A stretch of DNA of 64,000 bases from JAIQFF01 sp963788505 (lineage in GTDB: Bacteria > Acidobacteriota > Terriglobia > Terriglobales > Acidobacteriaceae). Of the stretch, positions 17,967-27,507 are shown piece after piece. Every line of letters begins with the position of its first letter. Position 1 is the stretch's first letter. Made by a program: the position numbers and the translations under genes. The stretch spans positions 248,001 to 312,000 of the forward strand of contig CAWBGY010000014.1 in assembly GCA_963788505.1 (NCBI GenBank), given 5' to 3'. A model generated the notes under the pieces. It was not told the DNA's origin and ran no database searches. It worked only from the letters and a program-made list of their open reading frames with translations.

Positions 17967-19322
17967 CTAGTTCCTCACACAGCGGAATCCCGCATACACA
18001 TACTGGTAGTGCGGCTGAAACCAATTTCGGAAAGACCGGCGAAGCATGCAGCTCGCGGTGCGAGCGCTCCCACCCTTCAGCACGTAATGCTGGCCGTCAA
18101 AGAAGTTGGCCGAATAGCCGGGATAAAACTCAAATGGTTCGAAGCCGGGAAATGGCGCGAACACCGTAGCCGTCCACTCCCATCCGTTGCCCATCAGATC
18201 AGAGACGCCGAAGGCGCTCTGGCCCTGGCGAAAAGCTCCGACCGGAGTGGGATCCCAGCTCTCGAAATCGAAATTTCCGAATCTGCGGTCCGGCTTTTCA
18301 GCGCCCCACGGATACGGACGCTCAGTTCCCTTCGGCGTGCCGTATGCTGCCCGATGCCACTGCGCTTCGGTGGGTAGCGCTTTCCCCGCCCATCGTGCGT
18401 AGGCCATGGCTTCCGCGTGGCTGACATAAACCGGCCAATCGAGCGGCAGAGGAACACTCTCAAACATGGTTCGGTACTGCCACCCGCCGTTGACCCGATT
18501 CCAGAAAGCCGGGTGTGAAATGGTGTGCTCAGCTTTCCACTTCCAGTCCCCTTCACTCCACAGGGCACGATTGTTGTAGCCCCCTGCATCAAGAAACTGG
18601 AGATACTCGCGGTTGGTCACTTCATATTGATCGATGGCAAATGCGGGCACTGCGACGGTGTGCGATTCGTACTCATTGTCCCAGCCAAACATGTTGGGTT
18701 GGCGGCGCGCCAGTCCGAGCGTGGCATTGCCTGCGGGAATCTTGACCATCCGTGGCTTAACCGGCGGAACCACTAATTCAGGCAGCCGCGGCTTGTGGAC
18801 TTTGTTGTCGAACGGCAACTGGTGCAGCATGTAGGCCAGTGTTTCCGCGTGCATCAGCCGGTGTTCGATGGCTACATTGAGCAACTGGTCGGGCGCGAAT
18901 CCCGCAGGCCCGGCCTGCTCAGACCACGCTGCGGCAGCCAGACCTTCGTCGAGGGCTTGCCGCACCTGACTCACATAGTCCCGCACTTGGGCCAGAGCAG
19001 GCCAGTCGGAGGGCTGGTCTGAAGGCAATCCGCCATCCACCGGATCGATGCCAAACGCAAACAGATTGTCAAATTCCGAGTGAAAGCTGATCCGTCTCAA
19101 AACGCGCGCGCGCAACAAATTCCAATCGAAGGCTTCCAGATGCCCAATGTAGAAGATAATGCGGTGCCTCTCTGGAATCGGACGTTCATAGAGGAACTCA
19201 GGCTTGAGCTGCGCGAAGACGCGATCCGACTCGTCGCGCGCCCGCTGAAGACGTCCCAGCAGATCCTGTTGGACCTCGATTCGAGTCTGGGCCGCACGCG
19301 CTACGGCCTTCTGGTTCTTCAT
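17967..19322 (-). CDS. egtB: Ergothioneine biosynthesis sulfoxide synthase EgtB
   Basis: A 451-residue two-domain protein: an N-terminal DinB-like four-helix domain (YIGHLEAFDWNLL; EHRLMHAETLAYMLHQLPF with the H-x3-H-x-E iron-binding motif) and a C-terminal formylglycine-generating-enzyme-like domain (KIPAGNATLG, IDQYEVTNREYLQFL, GGSARTASCMLRRSFRNWF). EgtB is the iron enzyme that oxidatively couples hercynine to a thiol donor. I start at the ATG at 19320-19322; the frame stays open to 19445 but the extension is not family-like. EgtA, EgtC and EgtE are not in the window, so the donor (cysteine or gamma-glutamylcysteine) is undecided. Confidence 0.92.
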   Translation of the reverse strand: MKNQKAVARAAQTRIEVQQDLLGRLQRARDESDRVFAQLKPEFLYERPIPERHRIIFYIGHLEAFDWNLLRARVLRRISFHSEFDNLFAFGIDPVDGGLPSDQPSDWPALAQVRDYVSQVRQALDEGLAAAAWSEQAGPAGFAPDQLLNVAIEHRLMHAETLAYMLHQLPFDNKVHKPRLPELVVPPVKPRMVKIPAGNATLGLARRQPNMFGWDNEYESHTVAVPAFAIDQYEVTNREYLQFLDAGGYNNRALWSEGDWKWKAEHTISHPAFWNRVNGGWQYRTMFESVPLPLDWPVYVSHAEAMAYARWAGKALPTEAQWHRAAYGTPKGTERPYPWGAEKPDRRFGNFDFESWDPTPVGAFRQGQSAFGVSDLMGNGWEWTATVFAPFPGFEPFEFYPGYSANFFDGQHYVLKGGSARTASCMLRRSFRNWFQPHYQYVYAGFRCVRN

Positions 19323-19482
19323 CGGGGCACACCTCCGTCTGGCGTCGTAGACTAACTCAGATGATCGAGCCAACCAAAAGTTGCTCAGATTGTTGTGGAT
19401 AAATTTTGTGAACAGACCAAGATCGCGGCCATGGGCGGATAACACGCTGAATCGGAACGCGGCGCGCGAAAGAGCGCCCCCA

Positions 19483-19554
19483 GGAGGCTTCGGAAGCTGC
19501 GGAGGCTTCGGAGGCTGCGGAGGCTCCGGAAGCTGCGGAGGCTTCGGAAAAACG
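19483..19554. repeat. 18-bp minisatellite, four units
   Basis: Four tandem 18-mers based on GGAGGCTTCGGAAGCTGC begin at 19483, 19501, 19519 and 19537, with scattered substitutions and a decayed last unit. It lies in the gap between egtB and the ABC-F gene. Read on the minus strand it encodes an RSLRSF-like periodic peptide, but no gene is supported. Confidence 0.9.
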
Positions 19555-19575
19555 CGGAAGTGTCGGCGCTTCCGT

Positions 19576-19640
19576 GGAAGAGCGGCCCTTCAGGGCCGCG
19601 TAAGTCGTCAGGAATGTGTGCGGGCTTTAGCCCGGTAATC
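19576..19640. repeat. Two small GC hairpins downstream of ABC-F gene
   Basis: GCGGCCCTTCAGGGCCGC and CGGGCTTTAGCCCG are consecutive hairpins in the 3' flank of the ABC-F gene. They resemble other repeat hairpins of this window and could act as a transcription terminator, though no U-tract follows. Confidence 0.5.
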
Positions 19641-19676
19641 GCTTCGTCCGGGCAAATTGAGTTTTTCCGCAGCCCC

Positions 19677-21305
19677 TTAGACAGAAACCGACTGGTACTC
19701 CTCGTACGCACCTTTGAAGTCTGTAATTTGGTGATTTCCCTCAAAGTGCCATATGCGGGTGGCCACTTCATCGATCAAATCTTCGTCATGCGTACACAAA
19801 AGCACCGTTCCCTGATAGCGCTGCAATGCGATGTTGAGCGCGTTGATCGATTCCAGGTCCAGATGGTTGGTAGGTTCGTCGAAAACGAGAACGTTCGGTT
19901 TCTGCAGCATGAGCTTGCAGAAAATCAGCCGCGCCGCCTCGCCGCCGGACAGGACCTCGGTGCGCTTGTCGCCATCTTCCCGGGGAAACAGCATCTGTCC
20001 CAGGAGGCCGCGAATCTCTTCATTGGACGCCCCAGGGTCCCACTGATGAAGCCATTCGAAGGCCGTCATCCCCGGCTGAATCAATGCCTTGTGGTCCTGG
20101 GCGAAATATCCCACGGCAGCTTCATGCCCCCAGATAACTTTTCCGCCGGTCAGAAAGGGCCCGTCGTACCCGCTGGTCTGGCGCAGTTCAGCTTCCGGAA
20201 CCGTGGGAGAATTTGCCAGCAGGGCGTTCAACAGGGTGGTTTTGCCCGCGCCGTTTCGGCCCATCAAGGCAATTTTTTCCCCGCGCACGATGCTGGCGGT
20301 AAAGCCCCGAATCACTTCCACATCGTCGTACGACTTGCTCACGCCTTCCAGTTCCAGAACGTGCTTTCCGGACGGCCGTTTCTGTTCAAACTTTAAATAA
20401 GGACGCTGGATGTTCGATCTTGCCAGCTCCGTCACCTGCAGGCGCTCGACTTCCTTGCGCCGCGACTGCACCTGGCTGGAACGAGTACCGGCGGAGAAGC
20501 GCGCGATGAATTCGTTCAGCTGCGAAATCTTCTTCTCCCGCTGCGCGTTTTGCGATTCGATCTGCGAGCGGATCTGGGTCTTCGCCACTACCATGTCGTC
20601 GTAAGTGCCGGTGTAAGTGATGATGGTCTGGTAGTCGATGTCAGCAATATGGGTGCAAACCCGGTTCAGAAAATGACGGTCGTGTGAAATCACGATCACC
20701 ACGCCGTCATACTGATTCAGGAAACCCTGCAGCCAGTGGATGGAGTCGAGATCCAGATAGTTGGTGGGCTCGTCGAGCAGCAGCGCTTGCGGATGTCCAA
20801 AAAGCGCCTGGGCGAGCAGTACGCGCACTTTCTGTCCGCCTTGCAGCTCGCCCATTTTTCGTTGGTGCAGAGCGTCTGGAATATCCAGGCCTTCGAGCAG
20901 GATGGCCGCGTCACTCTCGGCCGTGTAGCCGTCTTCCTCGCCAACAACTCCTTCGAGCTCACCCAGCTTCATGCCGTCGGCGTCGGTCATCTCCGGCTTG
21001 GCATAAATCCGGTCGCGCTCTTCCATGGCCGCCCACAAACGCTTGTTGCCCATGATGACGGTATCGAGCACGCGATACCTGTCGAAGGCAAACTGGTCCT
21101 GGCTCAACACTCCCAGCTTTCTGGGGCGGACTACAGTTCCCTTCTGCGGTTCGAGCTCGCCGGTCAGCAGGTTCATGAACGTAGATTTGCCGGCGCCGTT
21201 CGGGCCGGTCAGGCCGTAGCGCTTCCCCGGCGTAAAGCCGGTGGAGACCTCGTCAAACAGAACTTTAGCGCCGTAGCGCATCGACACATTACTAACTGAA
21301 ATCAT
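19677..21305 (-). CDS. ABC-F family ATPase, YbiT-like
   Basis: A 542-residue tandem-ABC protein without membrane segments, as in ribosome-associated ABC-F ATPases. It has two Walker A motifs (GPNGAGKST near residue 37, GRNGAGKTT near 350), two Walker B/DEPTN motifs (LLLDEPTNYLDL, LVFDEPTNHLDL) and signature motifs MGELQGGQKVRV and VLSGGEAARL. Between the domains is the charged P-site-tRNA-interaction linker (IESQNAQREKKISQLNEFI). QDQFAFDRYRVLDTVIMG closely follows the E. coli YbiT pattern. The probable role is translation-factor activity at the ribosome; the exact stress function is unknown. Confidence 0.9.
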   Translation of the reverse strand: MISVSNVSMRYGAKVLFDEVSTGFTPGKRYGLTGPNGAGKSTFMNLLTGELEPQKGTVVRPRKLGVLSQDQFAFDRYRVLDTVIMGNKRLWAAMEERDRIYAKPEMTDADGMKLGELEGVVGEEDGYTAESDAAILLEGLDIPDALHQRKMGELQGGQKVRVLLAQALFGHPQALLLDEPTNYLDLDSIHWLQGFLNQYDGVVIVISHDRHFLNRVCTHIADIDYQTIITYTGTYDDMVVAKTQIRSQIESQNAQREKKISQLNEFIARFSAGTRSSQVQSRRKEVERLQVTELARSNIQRPYLKFEQKRPSGKHVLELEGVSKSYDDVEVIRGFTASIVRGEKIALMGRNGAGKTTLLNALLANSPTVPEAELRQTSGYDGPFLTGGKVIWGHEAAVGYFAQDHKALIQPGMTAFEWLHQWDPGASNEEIRGLLGQMLFPREDGDKRTEVLSGGEAARLIFCKLMLQKPNVLVFDEPTNHLDLESINALNIALQRYQGTVLLCTHDEDLIDEVATRIWHFEGNHQITDFKGAYEEYQSVSV

Positions 21306-21453
21306 GGTATTTACGGGAACTGCGGGAAATTACCCAACGGGGGGACGCAGCTTCTCTATTAAGAATATCACGAGGCCTGGCGGCTCGCAGCGTCGAAGGT
21401 AACGGGGCGAGGGCGACGGACGACGGTGTCTCCGACAGGGACCACGTTAGACG

Positions 21454-22467
21454 TTATTCAGAAACCGGCTTCTCCCACTTCCCCGATTCCGCAGAGCGGA
21501 AAATGGCCTCAATCACCGCCATGTTCTTGATTGCATCCTCGAGCGGAACCGGCACCTCACTCCCCTCCAGCACGGCCCGGGAAAAAGCATCGCCTTGAAT
21601 TGTGTACTGGTCGCAGACTGGAAATTCCTCGCTGCTGATGCCGCCACCAAACACGTCGCGCCCATCATCGATCAGGATCCGGCAGGGCCGGTCGGGAGGC
21701 GCATTGAAGGGGATCTCAATCTCAATGCGCCCCTTGGTTCCGAAGAACTGGCTGCGTTGATAGGGCACGAGCTGCATGCTGCATGTGAAAGTGGATTGCC
21801 CCGAGGGAAAATCGAGCATGGCCGAGGTCAGCCGGTCAATCTTCATCTGGGGATCGCGTTCCACCAGTCCCAGCACCCGCGTCGGCTCTTCTCCAAACAT
21901 GAAGCGCGACGTGTTGATGGGATAACATCCGATATCCATCACCGCGCCGCCGCCGCATTCAGGAATGTTGCGGATGTTCTTGGGGTCGTTGTTGAAGTAG
22001 CTGAAAAAACCCGTGGCCGCGCGCAATTGCCCAATCCGGCCCGCCACCACCAACTCCCGGGCGCGCAGCCATTGCGGATGGGTGCGTACCATGAAGGCCT
22101 CGCCGATCTTCACTTTCGCGTGGTCCCGCACCGCCACAAGCTGCCAGGCTTCCGCTACCGTCAGACTCAGCGGCTTCTCGCACAGAACGTGCTTGCCGGC
22201 TTCGGCCGCCTTGATCGACCAGGGAACATGCAGCTGGTTCGGAAGCGGATTGTAAATCGCATCGATCTGCGGGTCAGCCAGAAGCTCTTCGTACGATCCG
22301 TACGCCTTGGGAATGCCGAGAGCGCGGGCCGCGGCTTCGGCCTTGCTCCGGTCGCGCGAAGCAATCGCGGCCACTTCGCACCATTCACCCTTCTGCATTC
22401 CGGGAATGACTTTCTTAACTCCGATCTTGGCCGTGCTCAGAATTCCCCAACGAACTCGATTAGGCAT
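21454..22467 (-). CDS. Gfo/Idh/MocA family oxidoreductase
   Basis: A 337-residue NAD(P)-dependent dehydrogenase. The N-terminal Rossmann segment is WGILSTAKIGVKKVIPGM; IASRDRSKAEAAARALGI binds the nucleotide and AGKHVLCEKPLSL contains the catalytic EKP motif. The C-terminal half is the alpha/beta dimerisation domain, with the conserved GGGAVMDIGCYPIN carrying D-x-G-x-Y. Members act on sugars, inositols or biliverdin-like compounds; the substrate is not identifiable. It is monocistronic as far as visible. Confidence 0.9.
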   Translation of the reverse strand: MPNRVRWGILSTAKIGVKKVIPGMQKGEWCEVAAIASRDRSKAEAAARALGIPKAYGSYEELLADPQIDAIYNPLPNQLHVPWSIKAAEAGKHVLCEKPLSLTVAEAWQLVAVRDHAKVKIGEAFMVRTHPQWLRARELVVAGRIGQLRAATGFFSYFNNDPKNIRNIPECGGGAVMDIGCYPINTSRFMFGEEPTRVLGLVERDPQMKIDRLTSAMLDFPSGQSTFTCSMQLVPYQRSQFFGTKGRIEIEIPFNAPPDRPCRILIDDGRDVFGGGISSEEFPVCDQYTIQGDAFSRAVLEGSEVPVPLEDAIKNMAVIEAIFRSAESGKWEKPVSE

Positions 22468-22531
22468 AGGCGGACATCATAGCCGCAAATTTGTCTCTGC
22501 AAAACCATCTCCGGGCGGTGAGGGCTGCTCC

Positions 22532-22572
22532 TTGCGCACTTTGCGGAATCCTTTGCGGCCTTTGCGGTTAAG
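22532..22572. repeat. TTTGCGG-type short repeat
   Basis: A short run of TTTGCGG units (TTGCGCACTTTGCGG, CCTTTGCGG, CCTTTGCGGTTAAG) lies in the divergent spacer between the Gfo/Idh/MocA and YkgJ-like genes. The same unit recurs near 25.57 and 32.35 kb. Confidence 0.6.
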
Positions 22573-22677
22573 CCCTTTCCCCGCAAGGGCCGGAAAGAAC
22601 GCAAGGTCAAGCCGTTCCTGGTTGTCGATCGGATCAAAACAGACCAGACCGGCCATCGCCTGGGTTATGCTTATCGC

Positions 22678-23298
22678 ATGCCGCCGCTTCAGGCTCCAGC
22701 CCGGGACCAGCAGTTGGTTCAGATTGTGGATTCAGCCCTGGCCGACGCATTCGCAAGCAGCCGCAAATGGCTGGCCTGCCGGCCGGGCTGCTCGCAATGT
22801 TGCGTGGGCGTGTTTGCCATCAATCAACTGGACGCTATCCGGCTGAGAAAAGGGCTGGCGAAACTCGAACAGCAGGATCCGCAGCGCGCCGCGCGTATTC
22901 GCGAACGCGCCCATGCAGCCGTGGCGCGGCTTTCCCCCGATTTTCCGGGAGACCCCGCCAGCGGTTTGCTGAATAGCGACACCTCCGATGAAGCCTCAAA
23001 ACACTGGGATGAGTATGGCAACAGCGAGCCCTGCCCGGTGCTCGATCCCGAAACCGGGACCTGCGAACTTTATGAATTTCGCCCCATCACTTGCCGAACC
23101 TTCGGGCCCGCTCTGATGTCGGAAGATGATCTCGGACACTGTGAACTATGTTTTGTCGGCGCCACGGAAGAAGAAGTGATTGCCAGTGAGATGCACCCCG
23201 ACCCGGACCATCTCGAAGAAACCCTGTTAAACGAGCTCGAGGAGACGACCGGCGCGAAGGGGGAAACGATTATCGCCTTCGCGCTGATCAGAGGCTGA
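22678..23298 (+). CDS. YkgJ family cysteine-cluster protein
   Basis: A 206-residue protein with the spaced cysteines of the YkgJ/CxxCxxCC family: CRPGCSQCC near residue 37, then PCPVLDPETGTCELYEFRP and ITCRTFGP, with a further CELC. The cluster is thought to bind zinc or an iron-sulfur centre; a biochemical role is not established for the family. The C-terminus is acidic. It is isolated: divergent from the Gfo/Idh/MocA gene and convergent with the Uup-like gene. Confidence 0.85.
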   Translation: MPPLQAPARDQQLVQIVDSALADAFASSRKWLACRPGCSQCCVGVFAINQLDAIRLRKGLAKLEQQDPQRAARIRERAHAAVARLSPDFPGDPASGLLNSDTSDEASKHWDEYGNSEPCPVLDPETGTCELYEFRPITCRTFGPALMSEDDLGHCELCFVGATEEEVIASEMHPDPDHLEETLLNELEETTGAKGETIIAFALIRG

Positions 23299-23354
23299 GC
23301 TCACCCTTCAAGCAAACATCGGGAAGTAGAACGCTGATTCGGAAGCCCCAGCAC

Positions 23355-23551
23355 TGTCATCCTGAGCGCAGGCTTTCCCTTCGCGTGCGAAGGGAAAGGC
23401 GGAGTCGAAGGACCCCTACCCATGGTCGATTGCTGTTGAACCGGGGATCTCCGCGATGCGCACGCGCGCATACGCCGGTATCGAGAACTAGGGGTCCTTC
23501 GACTCCACGACTGCTTCGCGAAGCGAAGCAGTCGTCCCGCTCAGGATGACA
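23355..23551. repeat. Composite dispersed repeat: two head-to-head hairpin units
   Basis: Same architecture as the element near 15.7 kb. TGTCATCCTGAGCG is followed by hairpin CTTTCCCTTCGC ... GCGAAGGGAAAG and GTCGAAGGACCCCTA; then, inverted, AGGGGTCCTTCGAC, hairpin GACTGCTTCGC ... GCGAAGCAGTC and GCTCAGGATGACA. It separates convergent genes and may help terminate both. Confidence 0.87.
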
Positions 23552-23618
23552 ACCTTGGGAGTTTGGTGCACGGTCTGATCTGGGGCTTGCCAACGGCGAA
23601 TTGCTGATTGCGCACTTC

Positions 23619-25424
23619 TCAGCCCTTTTTCTTCTCCAGTTCGGCCCAGCGCCGATAGAGTTCGTCCACCTGGTTCTGAGCTTCTTCCATCTCCGCATGC
23701 GCACTCAGAAGGCGCGGACCGTCGCTGGCAATCGCAGGGTCCTCCAGTTGGTCCCGCTTGGACTGCAATCGTTCTTCGGCTGCGGCAACGCGCTCCTCAA
23801 TGCTTGCGTATTCGCGGGCTTCAAGATAGGAAAGCCTGGTTTTCGCCGGCGATCTTCCATCAGAGCTTTCAGAACGAGAGGTGGAACGCGCAGACGCCCT
23901 CGCCGATTCCCTTCCCTCAGCCTGCCATACCTCCCATTGCGAGTAGTCGGCAAAACTCTCCGCACCCCCTTCTCCATCCAGGCCAAGCACAATCGTGGAT
24001 ACGCGATCGAGCATGTAGCGATCGTGCGTAACCAGCACCAGCGAGCCGCGAAACTCGAGCAGGCTTTCCTCCAGGATTTCCAGCGTCGGAATGTCGAGAT
24101 CGTTGGTCGGTTCGTCCAGCAGAAGCACGTCGGCAGGCTGGAGCATGAGTTGAGCGATCAACACTCGTGCCCGCTCGCCGCCGGAAAGCCGTTCCACCGG
24201 CTGATTGAGCTGCTCTCCGGTAAACAGGAATTTCGCCGCCCACGACGCCACGTGAATGACCCGGTCCTGATAGATCACCGAATCGCCTTCGGGAGCCAGC
24301 GCGCGGCGCAAAGTTACCTCCTCATCCAGTTCGCGGGTCTGGTCGAAGTACACCATGCGCAGCCACTCAGCCCGGCGAATCTCTCCCCGGGTTGGGGTCA
24401 GCTCGCCGCGCAACAGGCGCAGCAATGTAGTTTTGCCGCTGCCATTCGGCCCCACCAGCCCCACCCGCATCCCGGCGGTAAGGACAAAGTTAAGTTTCTC
24501 AAACAGGGTGCGCTGTTCGACTTCGTAAGCCACGTCTTCCAGCTCAATCAGGCGCTTGGTCTTTCGATCCGTCACCGAAAAATCGATTTGCGCCGTGCCG
24601 GTCCGGGTCCTTGCGTTCAGGTCAGCCAGGTCTTCCATCAACTCATTGGCTTTGCCGATACGCGCCTTCGATTTCCGCGTCCGGGCTTTGGCCCCGCGAC
24701 GGAGCCACTCAATTTCGTTGTGGACCAGGTTCTCCAAAGCCTCCTGACGCTTCGATTGCGCGTGCAGAAATTCTTCTTTCTTCTCCAGAAACGTGCTGTA
24801 GCTTCCCCGCACCCGCAGGATGCCGTCCGGATAGACCCGGCTCAGCTCCGCCATATCGGTGGCGATATTCTGCAGAAAATAGCGATCGTGGCTCACGATC
24901 ACGCTGGCGAAAGCGGCCTGCTCCAGCAAATCTTCAAGCCACTCGATTCCCGCCAGGTCCAGATGGTTTGTCGGTTCATCGAGCAGCAGGATATCCGGCG
25001 CCTGCACGAACGCCTCGACGATCGCCAGGCGCTTTTGCCATCCTCCGGAAAGGGCCACGGCTTCGGCTTCCAGGTCTTCGAAACCGGCACGGCCCAGGGT
25101 TTCAGCGAAGCGCGTTCCGCGCTCCGTCTGGTGGACCGCGCCGCGCTCCATGGCGCTTTCAACCACAGACCGCACGGTGGCGCCGGACTTGAATTTGGAG
25201 TCCTGCTCCACATAGCTGACCCGGAGCCGCTTTCGGAAGGCTACTTCCCCGCTGTCCGGATTTTCGTCACCCGCCAGAATTCGCAGCAGCGTGGATTTAC
25301 CGGAACCGTTCGGACCGATAAGCCCGATCCGGTCGCCCTCGGTGACGGTAAAAGACACATTCTGAAAGAGCGGATTCGCTCCAAAGGCTTTCGAGATTCC
25401 CTGAACATTGATGATTGGCGGCAA
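23619..25424 (-). CDS. ABC-F family ATPase, Uup-like
   Basis: A 601-residue tandem-ABC protein. It has Walker A motifs GPNGSGKSTLLRI (about residue 36) and GPNGSGKTTLLRL (about residue 345), Walker B/DEPTN motifs ILLLDEPTNHLDL and VLLLDEPTNDLDI, and signature motifs VALSGGWQKRL and LSGGERARV. After the second domain there is a Ser/Arg-rich linker and a C-terminal coiled coil (about residues 520-601), the hallmark of Uup, which binds structured nucleic acid. Uup-type proteins act at the ribosome and affect transposon-precise-excision rates. No TMDs are present, so it is not a transporter. Confidence 0.9.
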   Translation of the reverse strand: MPPIINVQGISKAFGANPLFQNVSFTVTEGDRIGLIGPNGSGKSTLLRILAGDENPDSGEVAFRKRLRVSYVEQDSKFKSGATVRSVVESAMERGAVHQTERGTRFAETLGRAGFEDLEAEAVALSGGWQKRLAIVEAFVQAPDILLLDEPTNHLDLAGIEWLEDLLEQAAFASVIVSHDRYFLQNIATDMAELSRVYPDGILRVRGSYSTFLEKKEEFLHAQSKRQEALENLVHNEIEWLRRGAKARTRKSKARIGKANELMEDLADLNARTRTGTAQIDFSVTDRKTKRLIELEDVAYEVEQRTLFEKLNFVLTAGMRVGLVGPNGSGKTTLLRLLRGELTPTRGEIRRAEWLRMVYFDQTRELDEEVTLRRALAPEGDSVIYQDRVIHVASWAAKFLFTGEQLNQPVERLSGGERARVLIAQLMLQPADVLLLDEPTNDLDIPTLEILEESLLEFRGSLVLVTHDRYMLDRVSTIVLGLDGEGGAESFADYSQWEVWQAEGRESARASARSTSRSESSDGRSPAKTRLSYLEAREYASIEERVAAAEERLQSKRDQLEDPAIASDGPRLLSAHAEMEEAQNQVDELYRRWAELEKKKG

Positions 25425-25555
25425 CGGCTGGCAGTCTCCCCAAGTACTTTATTGAGATTATCAGGAAAGGAGGACTACGCAGGCCCGGCAGGAACGGGGT
25501 AGTACGAACATTTGCTTTCTTCTGCGTGTCCTTGGGGACCGTTTGCTACAGACCT

Positions 25556-25602
25556 TTAACCGCAAAGGGCGCAAAGATACCGCAAAGGACGCAAAGAACG
25601 TC
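25556..25602. repeat. CGCAAAG-type short repeat
   Basis: TTAACCGCAAAGGGCGCAAAG followed by ACCGCAAAGGACGCAAAG, just downstream of the lactate permease gene. It is the reverse-strand form of the TTTGCGG repeat seen near 22.55 and 32.35 kb. Confidence 0.65.
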
Positions 25603-25617
25603 CTTTTGAGACGGCTC

Positions 25618-27388
25618 TCACTTCACGAAGGTCAGTCCGTGAGCCACTGCATGAGGGAAGACGTAGGCATACAGCATCACGATGATTCCGACAATCGCGC
25701 CCAGCGCCACCGAATGCCAGACCACAAAACGAAAAATGACGCCTTCGTTCCCCACCTGGTTGGTGGCAGCAGTGGCGATGGTGATGGATTGCGCGTCCAC
25801 CATCTTGCCCATCACGCCGCCCGCGCTGTTGGCGGCGCACATGAGCACGGGGTCGATGCCGAGTTGCTGCGAGGTAATGCGCTGCAAGCTTCCAAAAAGA
25901 GCATTGGACGAGGTGTCGCTTCCGGTCAGAGCGACTCCGAGCCAGCCCAGAAACGTTCCAAAGAACGGATAGGCCCAGCCGGTGCGGGTGAACGCCAGGC
26001 CCAGCACGGCATCCAGCCCTGAATACCGGGTCACAAAGCCCAGCCCCAGCATGAACGAAATGGCGATAACCGCCAGTCGCATGCGCGCCAGCGTGTGCCA
26101 GAACGTCTGACCCAGTCGAAGCGGGGACAAACCGAGCAGCAATCCAGAAATAATGGCCGCCAGGAAACACCCTGTCCCAGTGGCCGACAGCCAGTTCAGA
26201 TCATAGCGCGCAGCTTCGGGAGTCGGCTTGGCCACTACCGGAACTGCGCGATACACCGCATTGTGGAGGTAAGGCACGTCCCAGCCCGGCGGGCCGGGCC
26301 GCACCGTGCCATCCGCCTGCACCACCTTGAATGCTGGCGTGGTGGCCTGGTTCAAGGCCGACTTGACCGATGGCAAGCCCCAGACCAGCACAACCAGCGA
26401 CAAGATCCCAAACGGCATCCAGGCTTTCAGAACTTTTCCCGGTCGCGTAGTCGCGGACCTTCAGATTCTTGTCGAAATCTTCTGCCGCCCACTTCCCTCC
26501 GAACGGGTCATCAATTTCCTTGGTGGACGACGCAACTGGACGTTCTTTTTCGTCATAGTCGAAGCGCCAGATTTTCTTCGGTTTCCAGAACTTGAGGAAA
26601 ACAACCGTGGCGACGATCGAAATCACTCCGCCCATGATGTCCACCAGGCTGCTGTCCACGTAGTTGGACCAGAAAAACTGGGTCAAGGAGAAAGAAATTC
26701 CGACCACCAGAATGGCTGGGAACACCTCAAACGTTTCCCGCCAGCCCACCATGGTGCGGACTAACCAGAAGGGTACGATCGCAGCAGTGAAAGGCAGGAT
26801 GCGCCCAATGGTCGCACTCAGATCCGATTCCGGCAGACCACAAACCGCAGCCAGGGTGTGGATGGGAATCCCGACGCTGCCCCAGGCCACCGGCGCAGTG
26901 TTGGCGATAAGATTCAGTGCCGCCGCGTGAAACGGACGAAACCCCAGCCCGATCATCAAAGCGCCCGCGATTGCCACCGGCGCCCCGAATCCGGCCGCGC
27001 CCTCTATGAAGGCGCCGAAACAGAAGGCCACCAGCAACACCTGCAAGCGGCGGTCGGCGGTGATGCCCGCCACCGATTCCTTCATGATTTCAAACTGGCC
27101 GGTCTCGACAGAAATGTCGTAAAGAAAAACAGCGGCCAGCACGATCCAGGCAATCTTCAGCAACCCGAACGCGACCCCGTAACCAAAGCTCGCCACCGCC
27201 AGGATCACCGGCATCTTGAAAAATACAACGGCCACGAATGCCGCGGTCGTCGCGCCCGAGATGGCGCACCAGTGTGGTTTGACCTTCAGCCCAACCAGCA
27301 ATCCGAACAATACAAAGATGGGCAGGGTCGCGGCCAGCGTAGAGAGCCACCAGCGGCCGAATGGGTCATAGACCTGGGTCCAGTGCAC
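25618..27388 (-). CDS. lctP: L-lactate permease, frameshifted
   Basis: A lactate permease family membrane protein of about 589 residues when reconstituted. The N-terminal frame (from 27388) has several membrane segments and the family motif FGAFIEGAAGFGAPVAIA. The C-terminal frame continues with GLGFVTRYSGLDAVLGLAFT, VALTGSDTSSNALFGSLQ and MCAANSAGGVMGKMVDAQSI. The switch lies in a T4 run at 26434-26437; dropping one base gives a smooth GKVLKAWMPFGIL junction, so sequencing error is likely. It follows the lactate-oxidising flavoenzyme gene by about 120 nt on the same strand, forming a lactate uptake and oxidation pair. Confidence 0.87.
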
Positions 27389-27424
27389 GATCCGCCCTTT
27401 TCCGAAGACTCGACAGCGAATGAT

Positions 27425-27507
27425 TTCCTTCGTGCACCTTCGTGTCCTTGGTGGTTAAAGCTTTTAAAGGCCTGGACCACTAAGAACACGAAGGTACACG
27501 AAGGAAA
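27425..27507. repeat. Inverted repeat with 30-nt arms between lactate genes
   Basis: The arms at 27425-27454 and 27477-27506 (TTCCTTCGTGCACCTTCGTG ...) pair with about three mismatches. The motif CCTTCGTG(T/G)(A/C)C is the same as in the repeat near 32.2 kb. A strong hairpin in the mRNA between the oxidase and permease genes could set their expression ratio. Confidence 0.8.

Noticed and set aside
23601..25502. A 633-codon open frame on the plus strand opposite the Uup-like gene.
   Set aside because: It is a mirror of a clear ABC-F gene in high-GC DNA; its translation has no recognisable domain and there is no ribosome-binding site.
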